Part shown: one piece after another, positions 1 to 8,860 of the stretch
Position numbering within the stretch: the stretch's first letter is position 1
How the letters are laid out: each line of letters starts with the position of its first letter
NCBI GenBank assembly: GCA_937124525.1
Contig: CAKZLA010000271.1
Location: 1-35,675, forward strand
DNA length: 35,675 nt
Reading direction: 5' to 3'
Source of the DNA: an uncultured Desulfobacterium sp.
GTDB taxonomy: Bacteria; Desulfobacterota; Desulfobacteria; Desulfobacterales; Desulfobacteraceae
Translations under genes and position numbers: made by a program
Notes under the pieces: model-generated
The model's input: the letters and a program-made list of their open reading frames with translations, nothing else
What the model was told of the DNA's origin: nothing
Database searches by the model: none

Positions 1-464
1 CAGATGGGCGGTATCTGCTGGGTGTTGACCGCATTGCTGATATTTGTTATTACGGGTTTGAATCTCTTTTTCCAAAGCCTTCTTGACCGCTGCTGCATTG
101 TCAACCATTTTTTATTTCCCTTATCATCTGTCTCAGCACGTTTAATCCAGGTTGCCTCAATTTGTTTGTCCATTGGCATCTGACCTGGAGCTACCTTAAA
201 GCCATCTTTTTTGAGTTTTTTAAGTACAGGGCTCAGAGATCGGTGGATGGAAATGGAAAGCGCGGATGTCGCATCCCGGGCAATTTTTGGAATTAATGAT
301 GCGGCTCCGCAAATAATCATTTTTCCCACTGCGCAAGCACTGGCCGTGCGGGCAATTTGGGAAATATTGACGTTGCTCCGCATAGGTACACAGGCAACAA
401 TCAACTCACGCGGCTGATTTAAATTCGTTGGGGATTTATGTCGCTGGTGGACAAAGTCACTCAT
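1..464 (-). CDS. Partial SpoU/TrmH-like RNA methyltransferase, 3' end outside the window, C-terminal part atypical
   Basis: An open frame starts with ATG at 464, three bases after the truA stop, and stays open to the window edge (154 codons). Residues about 20-95 look like the N-terminal half of the SpoU/TrmH SAM-dependent 2'-O-ribose methyltransferase domain: a 'PMRSNVNISQIARTA' stretch, where the family has R-x-x-x-N-x-G/N-x-I-x-R-T, then 'PKIARDA' and a helix ending 'KKLKKDGFKV'. The family then normally continues with a 'VGLEQT'-type strand and later the glycine-rich 'GNE.G' and 'NVA.A' motifs. Here the sequence after 'GFKV' (from about base 185) changes to lysine/arginine-rich sequence with no family motif, while another frame opens at ATG 108. 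The gene may be disrupted, frameshifted or fused. Spacing suggests co-transcription with truA. The domain call is fairly safe; intactness is doubtful. Confidence 0.5.
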   Translation of the reverse strand, partial: MSDFVHQRHKSPTNLNQPRELIVACVPMRSNVNISQIARTASACAVGKMIICGAASLIPKIARDATSALSISIHRSLSPVLKKLKKDGFKVAPGQMPMDKQIEATWIKRAETDDKGNKKWLTMQQRSRRLWKKRFKPVITNISNAVNTQQIPPI

Positions 465-466
465 TA

Positions 467-1294
467 TCAATCTTTATCATCCCGGATTTTTTGGATAGCA
501 GCATCCAGACTGTTTTTATCATAAAAAACAGCATTCAGGTAAAGCCCCGACGCAGGAGCCGTGCCAGGTGCTGCCTGACGATTTTTTGCCTTTATAATAC
601 GGGGAATATCCTTGATTTGTGTTCTTCCTTCCCCCACCTTAACCAGTGCACGAACAATATTTCGGACCATTTTGTATAAAAAACCGTCTGCTATAATTGA
701 AAAATTTAAAACATCATCATCTTGTCTGAGATTAAGGGCGTGCACCGTTCGTATGGTGGTGGCTCTTTTATAATTGGGAACCTTGGCAAAGGAGGCGTAA
801 TCTATTTTGCCCACGAAAAAAGGACAGGCCTTTTGCATGGCCCGTACATCCAGTTTCTCAGGAATGTACCACACTTTTCCGTCCATTTCAGGGGGTAAAT
901 CCAATTGATTCCAAATTTTATAGCGGTAGCACTTGCCCCTGGCAGATTCCCTTGCATGAAAATCATCATCAACCTTTTGAAAATGGATAATTTCAATGGT
1001 TTTATCAAGGGCATTATTAAGGCTTATCAGGGTTTCTTTATCATCAATGTCCCTTGGAAGACGAATTGTCGCCACCTGGCCCAACGCATGGGTCCCGCGA
1101 TCGGTACGTCCGGAACCCTCCACATTGCATCGCAATCCAAAGCAGTCTGTCACCGCATTTTCCAATGCCCCCTGGATGGTTGGTTTGTCTTTATGGCGCT
1201 GCCATCCGTAGTATTGTTGTCCATCATAACGGACATCCATTCTATAATTGGTAAAGGTTACTTCTTCGGGTGTAGAAAGTTGTGAATCTGTCAT
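467..1294 (-). CDS. truA: tRNA pseudouridine synthase A
   Basis: 275 aa, the usual length for TruA, which converts U38-U40 in the anticodon arm of many tRNAs to pseudouridine in the cytoplasm. The catalytic aspartate lies in the 'GRTDRGTHALGQV' motif at about residues 62-74. The N-terminal strand 'MDVRYDGQQYYGWQ' and the late 'GFLYKMVRNIV' segment, both typical of TruA, are present. The annotated ATG gives about 18 residues before the usual TruA start; an internal Met at 1240 is an alternative, and neither has a strong ribosome binding site. The SpoU-like gene follows after two bases, so two RNA-modification genes probably share a transcript. Confidence 0.93.
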   Translation of the reverse strand: MTDSQLSTPEEVTFTNYRMDVRYDGQQYYGWQRHKDKPTIQGALENAVTDCFGLRCNVEGSGRTDRGTHALGQVATIRLPRDIDDKETLISLNNALDKTIEIIHFQKVDDDFHARESARGKCYRYKIWNQLDLPPEMDGKVWYIPEKLDVRAMQKACPFFVGKIDYASFAKVPNYKRATTIRTVHALNLRQDDDVLNFSIIADGFLYKMVRNIVRALVKVGEGRTQIKDIPRIIKAKNRQAAPGTAPASGLYLNAVFYDKNSLDAAIQKIRDDKD

Positions 1295-1386
1295 TAAACA
1301 ATATCCAAAAATTTAAGCGCTCACGCGCAGTTAAAGTCACATAGCAAATTGCCCACTGTGAAACTCGTACAGCATTACATAACGCA

Positions 1387-2493
1387 TCAGCTTGCTGTTC
1401 CTACACAATTTTTCCCAGCTTTCTTAGCCGCATATACGCCTTTATCAGCCATTTTAATTAATTCTTCATAGCTCTTCATGCCTGGCAATCGAGATGCAAC
1501 ACCGACGCTGATGCTGCCATGCCAAGGTTCGCCAGCGGTTGGTACTCGAAGTTCCGATACGGCCTTACGGGTCAACTCTGCGATATGCATTCCACCCTCT
1601 TGATTCGTATTGGGACAAATAATGAAAAACTCATCACCACCGAGACGACATACAACATCATCATTTCTCAAGGAGTGCTGAAGTCCCTTAGCCAGTTCTA
1701 TTAACACCTCATCTCCCACATCATGACCATAAGCATCATTTATTTCTTTAAAATGATCCGCATCTATCATCATGCAAACCAATGAAGAATTTTTTTGCAA
1801 GGCTTCATCCCAAAGGCTGGAAAGACTCTGCATGGCATGACGACGATTGGGGAGACCTGTGAGCATATCTGTCAAAGACAATGATTCAAGATGCCGGTTG
1901 GCCTCGGATAATTCTTTGGTACGTAATGCCACTTTTTCTTCAAGGGACTCGTTCAGTTGTTTTAGCTCTTTGTTTCGCAAGGACACCTGCTCGAACAAAC
2001 CATTCAATGCCTCGAGCAATGGTTCCGTTGAACTGTTTTTTTCCTGTTCCAGTTTCTTGTATGCCTCCTGGGGACTCATGCCAGATTGTATCGCATTGAT
2101 CTGGCTTGCCATATCCTGATCTTCACCAAGAATATGGTAGGCAAGCCAATGCATGAGAAACTTCAGAAAAGCGCGGGACTGATCAAGGTTATCCATGGAA
2201 ATATTGGCATAGATAGACGTTACGTCATCCAGAAAGCCGTTATGTGAATCCTTATGGCGATTCAAATGAAGTACATCCACCTTAATGTTTGACATTAATT
2301 GTTCTTCTTTCAGGAAATGGTATACTGCGTAATCTGCTAACTGATTATATAAACGATCTACATCTTTAATATTTATTACATTTTCAGTCAGCAGACCGCT
2401 GAACTGATTAATAATATCCACAAGATAATGGTGTTGTTTATCAACTTCTGCCAATCCCGTTACAAAATGTTCGCCCCAGTGAAAAGATTTCAT
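1387..2493 (-). CDS. Bacteriohemerythrin-GGDEF diguanylate cyclase
   Basis: 368 aa. Residues 1-135 form a bacteriohemerythrin domain: W6, H24/H25 in 'DKQHHYL', 'YHFLKEEQLM', 'HKDSHNGF' and a late 'HWLAYHILGEDQDM' supply the His/Glu/Asp ligands of a di-iron, O2-binding site. A coiled-coil linker (about 150-205, rich in E, L and K) leads to a GGDEF domain ending near residue 365. The active-site signature GGDEF is intact, and an RNDD I-site sits five residues before it, so the protein should make c-di-GMP and show product inhibition. No membrane segment is seen, so it is cytoplasmic. It probably reports O2 or redox state, important for an anaerobe. ATG at 2493 has an AGGA about 10 bases upstream. 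Confidence 0.9.
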   Translation of the reverse strand: MKSFHWGEHFVTGLAEVDKQHHYLVDIINQFSGLLTENVINIKDVDRLYNQLADYAVYHFLKEEQLMSNIKVDVLHLNRHKDSHNGFLDDVTSIYANISMDNLDQSRAFLKFLMHWLAYHILGEDQDMASQINAIQSGMSPQEAYKKLEQEKNSSTEPLLEALNGLFEQVSLRNKELKQLNESLEEKVALRTKELSEANRHLESLSLTDMLTGLPNRRHAMQSLSSLWDEALQKNSSLVCMMIDADHFKEINDAYGHDVGDEVLIELAKGLQHSLRNDDVVCRLGGDEFFIICPNTNQEGGMHIAELTRKAVSELRVPTAGEPWHGSISVGVASRLPGMKSYEELIKMADKGVYAAKKAGKNCVGTAS

Positions 2494-3050
2494 AATTGTC
2501 TGTCCTGGTTTTGATAATTCGTTATGTTTGCCAACGGCAATGATGGCCAGTGTGCATAAAATTTTTTATTTTTTTGGATCAAAACAGGGTATACTTCAAA
2601 AGTACTTTACACTTTTTTTGATCATTCCACATTTGCAGGAGCTTTCCCCAAAAGATTGTAAGCTATAGTGCGTTTCATATGACTTCATACTAATAAAAAG
2701 CTTTATTGTTAATATTTTAGCAGGTTGACTTGTATTTTTGGTATTAAGACATGTAAAATACGCTATCCTTTTGGGGTCGTATGAAGGATACCCAAAACAG
2801 ACCAACTTTATCATAAAACGAGGCTTATTCAAGCATGAAAAATCATAATGTTAATATGTCTGCAAGGGCTGTTAAGACGTTGTTCTGCCCAATCTGTTTT
2901 AGCTTAAGTTGCCGGTTTGTGGAAATGATTCAGTCCCCTTGGTAAAAACAAAGTGTTGTGATCAGTGGATTTGCTGTGATACTTCTTTTGTCATCTATTG
3001 TTGATAACAATGAACCGCCAGGCAAAATAAGAAATGGAAAGGAGAAAAAA
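2494..3050. other. Gene-free divergent region between the GGDEF gene and the 1055-aa gene
   Basis: 557 bases, AT-rich, between two divergent genes. It must hold both promoters, but no unambiguous -35/-10 pair was picked out. It contains one copy of a dispersed inverted-repeat element (2588-2792). A short open frame on the minus strand (2596-2832) overlaps that repeat and is not considered a gene. Confidence 0.6.
2588..2792. repeat. Dispersed inverted-repeat element, copy 1 (interrupted)
   Basis: Bases 2588-2664 and 2764-2792 match the reverse complement of the element at 11202-11305. Shared blocks include 'CTTCAAAAGT.CTTTACA', 'CATTTGCAGG', 'CTTTT.CCC' and the right end 'CTTTTGGGGTC.TATGAAGG'. 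About 100 unrelated bases separate the two halves here. The outer ends are inverted ('GGGTATaCTTC' and 'GAAGGATACCC'). It looks like a MITE or REP-type element with no coding capacity. No transposase for it is in the window. Confidence 0.6.
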
Positions 3051-6000
3051 ATGGATTACAAATCGCCACGGCGGCATGAAAAAAGCACTCTGTTTACCCG
3101 TTTTTTCTTTGACATCAGGGACCATGATCTGATCAAAATTGTTAATGATCTTTATGACAGCCCGCTATCTTTGGGGTACACCCAGAAACTCTATTACCCC
3201 TTTTTTCATCCCCTGGGAATCAAGGAATTGGCAGAGTCCAAGGGGCTTCGCATTGCCTACTCCGTGGTGCATTTGCTCAACTCCCTGGAACGGAGGGATG
3301 AGGAAAACCGCATCCAGGCACTAAAGGGATTGCGGGATGAGATCATTGACACCAGCACCGGTCCCATGCCGCTGAATTCTGCCCGGGTGTTGCTACAGTT
3401 AATGAAAGAGATGGTAAGGGCCAGGGGACACTATGGCCGTCAACTGGAACTGGCCCATGATTTTCGGAAAACGGCATCGGGTAAACCCGGCTTGATTCGT
3501 CGGCAGCTCCAGAAATATCATCTATTAGAGATGCCTGAAGAGTGGAATCAGCTCACCTTTGACGATCATGTCCATGATGCTAACAGCAAAGGCCGTAAAA
3601 CCCCCACACATCTTATTATGGACGCCTGGATCAAAGGTATCCGGAGACTGCGGGTGATCTATTATCAATACCTGGAGCCACGATTTGTGGCAGAGCTTGT
3701 GGAAGCAGCAGAGATCATGGGCATTGATACACGCATCGGCATTGAGTTCAGTGCTCGGTACAGGGATCGATATGTTTCGTTGATCTGGGTCTCAAGGGGT
3801 TTCATGGATTCCCAGTCTTTTTTATGTTTTCTGGCCGAACCCCATGTCATGGAATTCATGGAAAAGGGCAGGGCTGTGATGCAGTATCAAGAAAAATATG
3901 TACTGCAATTATTGGAGGCCTTCAACCTTGACCATCGACAGCGATTTATGGCGGAAACAGGCATTGAAATCCCCCCCCTGGATCGTGTTCGTTTTTTGGA
4001 TTTTGTCTCTCCGGGGCAGGCGTCCATCCTCCATCTGGGGGAATATGTTTATCATCTTTGTGTAAAGGCGGTTGCCCAACGATTTTCCCAGGAATCAATC
4101 CCAGCAGGGGAGACCCTGCCTGCATCGGACACCGGTAGCATTGAAGATGGGCCAATTTCCTGTCAGGGCATAGACGGAGCCCCCTGTTCGGAACAGCCGG
4201 ATGCATCCATGGAAAAAAGGGGCAAGTCTTATGCCGATGTGCTCGAGAATATTACCACTGCCAGCATTGTAGCCCAATATTTATCAGCAGAACATTACAC
4301 CCATATTCCCTGTCCCTGGATTCCCTGCGATGGAGAAGATGTTCCCGAGCGTTTGACCCTTTCTGTGGAACAGTTGATGGCCGAAATTGCCAAGCTCCAC
4401 TACAGCTTTAAAATTACGCTGACCCTGAGCAATCTTAAGGTGGAGGATGTACTGGAACTTCTCTATGATGGAGGGGGGCTCATTACCCGTTTGGAAATAT
4501 TGAATCTCAAAGATTATGCAGCGGGTCACCATGATCATATTCCCCCCATTAATGAGCTGCAACAGGCCATTAACGATGGCAGTCTCATTCGCCTTAAGCG
4601 GGTGGTTCGGAATGTAATCTATCGCATGGAACAGGAAAATTATAAGGATAAGGCTCACCGACGGGAGAAATTGGTCAACATTCTCCATGATCTTTCTACA
4701 TTTAAGAACCTGTATAAGGGGGTTCCCTTGAAATCACGTATTGGCAGTGATTCCACGGGCCGATCTCTGCTGGCCTATGGTATGGGCGTTGGTATTGTGG
4801 ATTCATTTCCCATCAGGGCCCGCAGGGAAATTCACAGAAGTGCCTCTTCCCGTCTGATTCTCCCGCTGCACATCAAGACCTATCCCAGCGTGACATCCAT
4901 TCCGGTGAGCCATGCCACCGGGGTCACGGCCCGGGTTCTGAATCTGTTGAGTGCTCTTCCAGGGTTGGAGTATCTGGGGGCAAAAAAGATGAAAAAATGG
5001 ATTTTGGAGGAGTATTCCACCACCATGAAAAGCCCGGGGAATATTGTGACCCTTGGGGGAGGACGTCAACATGTCCAACAGGAACTTGCCCTGGCCCTTT
5101 CTTTGCCCCTTCATGAAAAGCAGAATAAACCACCCCGGAAATCCTGGGCCAATCTTAACACGGGGGTAAAAAACAGCCTTAAGGTTCTCATTGGATTTAT
5201 TCCGGCCTTTGCCACCTTTGCCCTGACCAAGGACTGGTGGGTTCTGGCCTATTTCGGAGCTTTTATTTGGTTTGGCATCACCGGTTTGAGAAACATTGTC
5301 CAGGCTGTTATGGGCGGTGGGGGAATCATTCGTTCCCCCCTGTTGCGGTGGAACGATTATGTCAGCTGGGAACGAATCACGGATTCTTTGCTGTTTACGG
5401 GGTTTTCCGTACCTTTATTGGATTATTTTATTAAGACGATCTTGTTGGATCATGGGTTTGGGATTACGGTTTCAACCAGTCCCACGGCCCTTTATGCCAT
5501 CATGGCCACGGCCAACGGTATTTACCTTGCCAGTCATAATGCTTTCAGGGGGTTTCCTCGTTCTGCCATCATTGGCAACCTGTTTCGAAGTCTTTTTTCC
5601 ATTCCCATTGCCATTCTTTTCAGTGCAGTAACGGGTGGTATCCTCAATGGTATGGGTGTGGCCGGTGTTGAAAATATTCTTCAAAAATGGGCTGCGGTTA
5701 TTTCCAAAGCGGCTTCTGATCTGGTGGCAGCATTGATTGAAGGGCCTGCGGATCGTGTCCAGAACATTGCCCTGCGGACCCGGGATTACCGGCGTAAATT
5801 CACCGAAATTCTGGATGCCTATTCCAGGTTGGAACTGCTTTTTCCCGATGTTGACGAACTTTCTTTGCTGGAAGTGCCTGAAAAACTGCTTAACAGCAGC
5901 AATGCCGAAGTGCGGGATCTCATGGCAGTGCTCATTATTAATGCCTTGGATATGCTTTATTTTTGGATGTATCAGCCCCGGGCACGTACCACACTCAGGG

Positions 6001-6218
6001 AGATGATGGGCAGGCTCACCCCTGAAGAGCGAAAAATTATTCTGCTGTCCCAGAAATTATTGGAGCATGAGCAGCATGTGAGCAGAATGTTTGTGGATGG
6101 GGTCCTTGGCAGGAAGTTTTCTCGTCCCCTGTCTTTTTATCTTATGCGGTATGAGGAGTATCTCCATGATCTGAAAAATCAAGTAAATAAACATGTCGAT
6201 TATCAAGCAAAATGGTAG
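3051..6218 (+). CDS. Large protein of unknown function with a C-terminal membrane region
   Basis: 1055 aa from ATG 3051, chosen over a longer frame beginning at 2958 because a GGAG lies seven bases upstream. I do not recognise the family. The N-terminal two thirds are soluble and charged. A stretch at about residues 180-290 ('THLIMDAWIKGIRRLRVIYY', then 'ELVEAAEIMGIDTRIGIEFS') vaguely recalls a PHP-type barrel strand pattern, but without its metal-binding histidines. A low-complexity, Ser/Pro-rich segment lies at about 350-410. From about residue 711 to 900 there are several hydrophobic segments ('VLIGFIPAFATFALTKDWWVLAYFG' region, 'AIMATANGIYLA', 'IPIAILFSAVTGGILNGMGV'), suggesting 4-5 membrane passes. 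The C-terminal 150 residues are again soluble and helical. It probably forms a transcription unit with the lipid kinase gene downstream, although a 17-bp inverted repeat lies between them. Confidence 0.85.
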   Translation: MDYKSPRRHEKSTLFTRFFFDIRDHDLIKIVNDLYDSPLSLGYTQKLYYPFFHPLGIKELAESKGLRIAYSVVHLLNSLERRDEENRIQALKGLRDEIIDTSTGPMPLNSARVLLQLMKEMVRARGHYGRQLELAHDFRKTASGKPGLIRRQLQKYHLLEMPEEWNQLTFDDHVHDANSKGRKTPTHLIMDAWIKGIRRLRVIYYQYLEPRFVAELVEAAEIMGIDTRIGIEFSARYRDRYVSLIWVSRGFMDSQSFLCFLAEPHVMEFMEKGRAVMQYQEKYVLQLLEAFNLDHRQRFMAETGIEIPPLDRVRFLDFVSPGQASILHLGEYVYHLCVKAVAQRFSQESIPAGETLPASDTGSIEDGPISCQGIDGAPCSEQPDASMEKRGKSYADVLENITTASIVAQYLSAEHYTHIPCPWIPCDGEDVPERLTLSVEQLMAEIAKLHYSFKITLTLSNLKVEDVLELLYDGGGLITRLEILNLKDYAAGHHDHIPPINELQQAINDGSLIRLKRVVRNVIYRMEQENYKDKAHRREKLVNILHDLSTFKNLYKGVPLKSRIGSDSTGRSLLAYGMGVGIVDSFPIRARREIHRSASSRLILPLHIKTYPSVTSIPVSHATGVTARVLNLLSALPGLEYLGAKKMKKWILEEYSTTMKSPGNIVTLGGGRQHVQQELALALSLPLHEKQNKPPRKSWANLNTGVKNSLKVLIGFIPAFATFALTKDWWVLAYFGAFIWFGITGLRNIVQAVMGGGGIIRSPLLRWNDYVSWERITDSLLFTGFSVPLLDYFIKTILLDHGFGITVSTSPTALYAIMATANGIYLASHNAFRGFPRSAIIGNLFRSLFSIPIAILFSAVTGGILNGMGVAGVENILQKWAAVISKAASDLVAALIEGPADRVQNIALRTRDYRRKFTEILDAYSRLELLFPDVDELSLLEVPEKLLNSSNAEVRDLMAVLIINALDMLYFWMYQPRARTTLREMMGRLTPEERKIILLSQKLLEHEQHVSRMFVDGVLGRKFSRPLSFYLMRYEEYLHDLKNQVNKHVDYQAKW

Positions 6219-6222
6219 GTAG

Positions 6223-6333
6223 CACTACAGCGACACTTTTATGATCCACCTTGTTTGGAGGGGATTATAAAGCGTATTTTCCCACCTTTCGACATTCGAT
6301 TTTTAGTGAAACAAGCAAAGTGTCGCTGTAGTG
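6223..6333. repeat. 17-bp perfect inverted repeat around a 77-base centre
   Basis: 6223-6239 (CACTACAGCGACACTTT) is the exact reverse complement of 6317-6333. It starts five bases after the stop of the 1055-aa gene and ends 45 bases before the lipid kinase start. The long loop and the absence of a following T-tract argue against a classical terminator; a small non-autonomous mobile element or a long-range mRNA hairpin fits better. Confidence 0.7.
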
Positions 6334-6378
6334 GTAGGGTGCGGCATTTTATAAAAAAAATAGAGAGATGAACTGAAC

Positions 6379-7251
6379 ATGAATATATTAATAATCGGAA
6401 ACCCCATTGCCAGTGGAGGAGACGGTGAAAAGAGAATCCGTGAGCTTCAATGCATTCTTGAGAACCGGGGACATGTGGTGGAATCCTATCTCACACAATA
6501 TGCCGGTGATGGGAAAAATCGCATATCCCAGGTGAGTTCGGCGGTGGACAGGGTGGTGATCATGGGGGGGGATGGGACAGTGAACGAAATTATCAATGGT
6601 CTCCCCCATGGGTTTTCCACCCCCATTCTCCAGGTGCCCATGGGAAATGCAAATCTTTTGGCCCATGATCTTCATTTACCCCAAGCGGCCACCAAGGTGG
6701 CAGATATTCTGGAAAAGGGCAGGGTGGTGATGGCAGATGTGGCAAGGATGAACACAACCGCCTTTATCATGGTGGCCGGTGCTGGGTTTGATGCCCGGGT
6801 GACCGAAGAGGTTAGAAAAATAAGGCGGGGAAAGTTGAACAATTTAACCTATGTGCTGCCCATTTTCCGGGCCTTGAGAAATCCCGCCCATTCCCTGTTT
6901 GATGTGGTGGTGGATGGTACCAAACGCGCCCGGGGAGCCATGGTGCTTGTGTGCAATGTACGCAATTTTGGGGGAGTTTGCGAAATCGCCTTTGATGCTG
7001 GTGTGGATACTGGACAGCTTGATATTGTTGTGTTTCCCCGCATTAACCTGTTGTCTTTACTCAAATACGTTGTTTTTTTTAAATTGAGCAGGGTGACCCG
7101 GTTAAAAGGAGTCAAATATCTAAAGGGAAAAACCGTTGATATTGATTCAAAAACACCCATACCCGTTGAGCTTGACGGTGATTTTAACGGATGGCACTCC
7201 CATGTAACCATCCAGTTGAAGCCGGGGTGGGTTCCTCTTGTGGTTTCATAA
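6379..7251 (+). CDS. Diacylglycerol kinase / YegS-type lipid kinase family protein
   Basis: 290 aa, typical for bacterial DAGK-catalytic-domain proteins that phosphorylate a lipid alcohol or related substrate with ATP at the membrane face. The first strand carries 'IIGNPIASGG', the nucleotide-binding signature 'MGGDGTVNEIING' is at about residues 62-74, followed by 'VPMGNANLLA' (the family's P-x-G-T/N-x-N-x-x-A motif) and 'AGAGFDARV'. The C-terminal half carries the expected beta-sandwich, ending 'ELDGD.NG'. The substrate cannot be told from sequence. It lies downstream of the large membrane protein in the same direction, which may point to a shared envelope-lipid function. Start supported by AGAGAG upstream. 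Confidence 0.88.
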   Translation: MNILIIGNPIASGGDGEKRIRELQCILENRGHVVESYLTQYAGDGKNRISQVSSAVDRVVIMGGDGTVNEIINGLPHGFSTPILQVPMGNANLLAHDLHLPQAATKVADILEKGRVVMADVARMNTTAFIMVAGAGFDARVTEEVRKIRRGKLNNLTYVLPIFRALRNPAHSLFDVVVDGTKRARGAMVLVCNVRNFGGVCEIAFDAGVDTGQLDIVVFPRINLLSLLKYVVFFKLSRVTRLKGVKYLKGKTVDIDSKTPIPVELDGDFNGWHSHVTIQLKPGWVPLVVS

Positions 7252-7310
7252 GGTTTCATAAAGGGAAAAAATAGAAATCACTGATTTACAATGGGCAGCC
7301 TTTGTCTTTT

Positions 7311-8228
7311 TTACCGGGGATGGTAGTGCACCACCATTATACCGGTGATAATGAGGAAGATGGACATGACCAACGCTGTGGTGAGGGGTTCTCCCAGAAG
7401 GCAGACCCCAAAGAAAACCCCGGAGATGGGCATGATAAAAATAAAGGTGTGCACGGCAGTGGCTCCGAACTTCTGGAGCATCAGATTCCAGGAAATAAAT
7501 CCATAGGCTGCTGTGACCAGTGACTGATAAAGCATGGATAAAAAAACGGACATATCCATGGTGCCGACCATGGGCGTATCCCAGAGCCATCCCCCCAGAA
7601 AAAAGAAGGGAATGGCGAAAAGCATGGGGTAGACGGTGACCTGAACGGCATGAAAGTCGGCAATGATTCGTTTGAGAAAGATTGCATTGCATCCCCACAA
7701 AAAAACAGCCACAAGCACAAAAAGATCTCCCGTATGAATATCCCCTGAAAATCCTCCCTGGTCCATCAGGAGGCACATAACACCACTGAATCCAAAAGCA
7801 ATAACAATGCTTTTTTTCATGGTTATGCGGTCTCCGGGAATATAAAAATGGGCGAGCATCAACACAATAAAGGGCAGCAGGTTGGAGATCAGGGTGCCAT
7901 GGGATGCGGTTGTTTTGCTCAAACCGATATAAAAGCAAGTTATCTGGGTCATGAAAATCAGGGCGAGTATCCCCATCTGGAACACTTGTTTCCGATTCTT
8001 CAGTACAAGGGGTTTTTGAGTGAGAGTCGCCCATATAATAAGGGCCATGGCCGCAATGGAGAATCTGAGCCCTGCCACGGTGAAAATACCAAATCCCCCA
8101 AGACTTATTTTAATTGCCGTTGCATTGGCACCGAACAGAACACATAGAAATGTTGCGTACAGTGAAGCCCCCAGGGGAAGACTGTTCACGGACCCTTGGC
8201 AAGGAACAATGGTGGTGTTGATTTTCAT
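7311..8228 (-). CDS. EamA/DMT-superfamily transporter
   Basis: 305 aa with about ten hydrophobic segments arranged as two EamA repeats (about residues 20-150 and 165-300), typical of the drug/metabolite transporter superfamily of inner-membrane exporters or exchangers. Characteristic pieces are 'FTVAGLRFSIAAMAL' after the first helix and the repeat-2 ending 'GVFFGVCLLGEPLTTALVMSIFLIITGI', which carries the conserved 'LGE' turn. The substrate cannot be predicted. It converges with the lipid kinase gene (59-base gap). Upstream sequence has no strong ribosome binding site, so the start is moderately certain. Confidence 0.88.
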   Translation of the reverse strand: MKINTTIVPCQGSVNSLPLGASLYATFLCVLFGANATAIKISLGGFGIFTVAGLRFSIAAMALIIWATLTQKPLVLKNRKQVFQMGILALIFMTQITCFYIGLSKTTASHGTLISNLLPFIVLMLAHFYIPGDRITMKKSIVIAFGFSGVMCLLMDQGGFSGDIHTGDLFVLVAVFLWGCNAIFLKRIIADFHAVQVTVYPMLFAIPFFFLGGWLWDTPMVGTMDMSVFLSMLYQSLVTAAYGFISWNLMLQKFGATAVHTFIFIMPISGVFFGVCLLGEPLTTALVMSIFLIITGIMVVHYHPR

Positions 8229-8419
8229 GTTAATAAGAGTTACTCCAGATGACGCCTTAAGGCAGTTGTATTCTTCTTTTTACCATACCCGACGTCTCCG
8301 GGCAATGCACCCAAGTCCCTTACTTTTTCAGTTTTTGTTGTGGCAAGGGATCTTGCCATGGTCGTCATAAAAAATCGGCAAGAACCCCTCGGCGTTTTTA
8401 GATCATGGAGGGTGACTAC

Positions 8420-8860
8420 TTAGAATTTTTCGGTCAATGCCTTTCCATATTGTTGGCAGGCCTTGGCCCCTTCATCGGTTTCCATCATACCCTCTGTGAG
8501 ATTCAAAGCCCCAAGATCCATGGTGTCCATTTTAAATACATATTGCATGGTGTCAAATATCATGGGTGCAGATTCGCCACTGTGGGTATGGGAACCAAAG
8601 GCACCAGCTATTTTCCCGGTGAGATTTGCTTTTTCCGCCAGAAAAAGAAATTGTTTCATGCCGGATGTCATATCTTTATGATAGGTGGGGCATCCAAAAA
8701 TAAATCCATCAAAACCTGCCAGTTCCTTTTCGGTTTTAATAGATGAGGTCTTCATCAGAGTTGCTTCATGGCCAGCCATGCGAACTCCTTCTGCCAGATA
8801 GTTAGCCATTTTTTCTGTCACACCGGTTCTGCTCACATAGGCGATTAAAACTTTTTTCAT
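8420..8860 (-). CDS. Flavodoxin-like protein
   Basis: 146 aa, the flavodoxin size. The N-terminal 'KKVLIAYVSRTGVTEKMA' gives the FMN-phosphate loop (S/T-x-T-G-x-T/N type; here S-R-T-G-V-T). 'GFIFGCPTYHKDMTSGMKQFL' and 'GAFGSHTHSGES' are the 60s and 90s FMN-binding loops. It is a cytoplasmic one-electron carrier or flavodoxin-like quinone reductase; its partner is not evident. A GGGGAC ribosome binding site precedes the ATG. It stands alone, 191 bases upstream of the EamA start. Confidence 0.9.
   Translation of the reverse strand: MKKVLIAYVSRTGVTEKMANYLAEGVRMAGHEATLMKTSSIKTEKELAGFDGFIFGCPTYHKDMTSGMKQFLFLAEKANLTGKIAGAFGSHTHSGESAPMIFDTMQYVFKMDTMDLGALNLTEGMMETDEGAKACQQYGKALTEKF

Noticed and set aside
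7246..8034. 262-codon minus-strand frame rich in His, Cys and Arg
   Set aside because: It overlaps the EamA gene in another frame of the same strand and has shadow-like composition; the EamA frame has clear membrane repeats.
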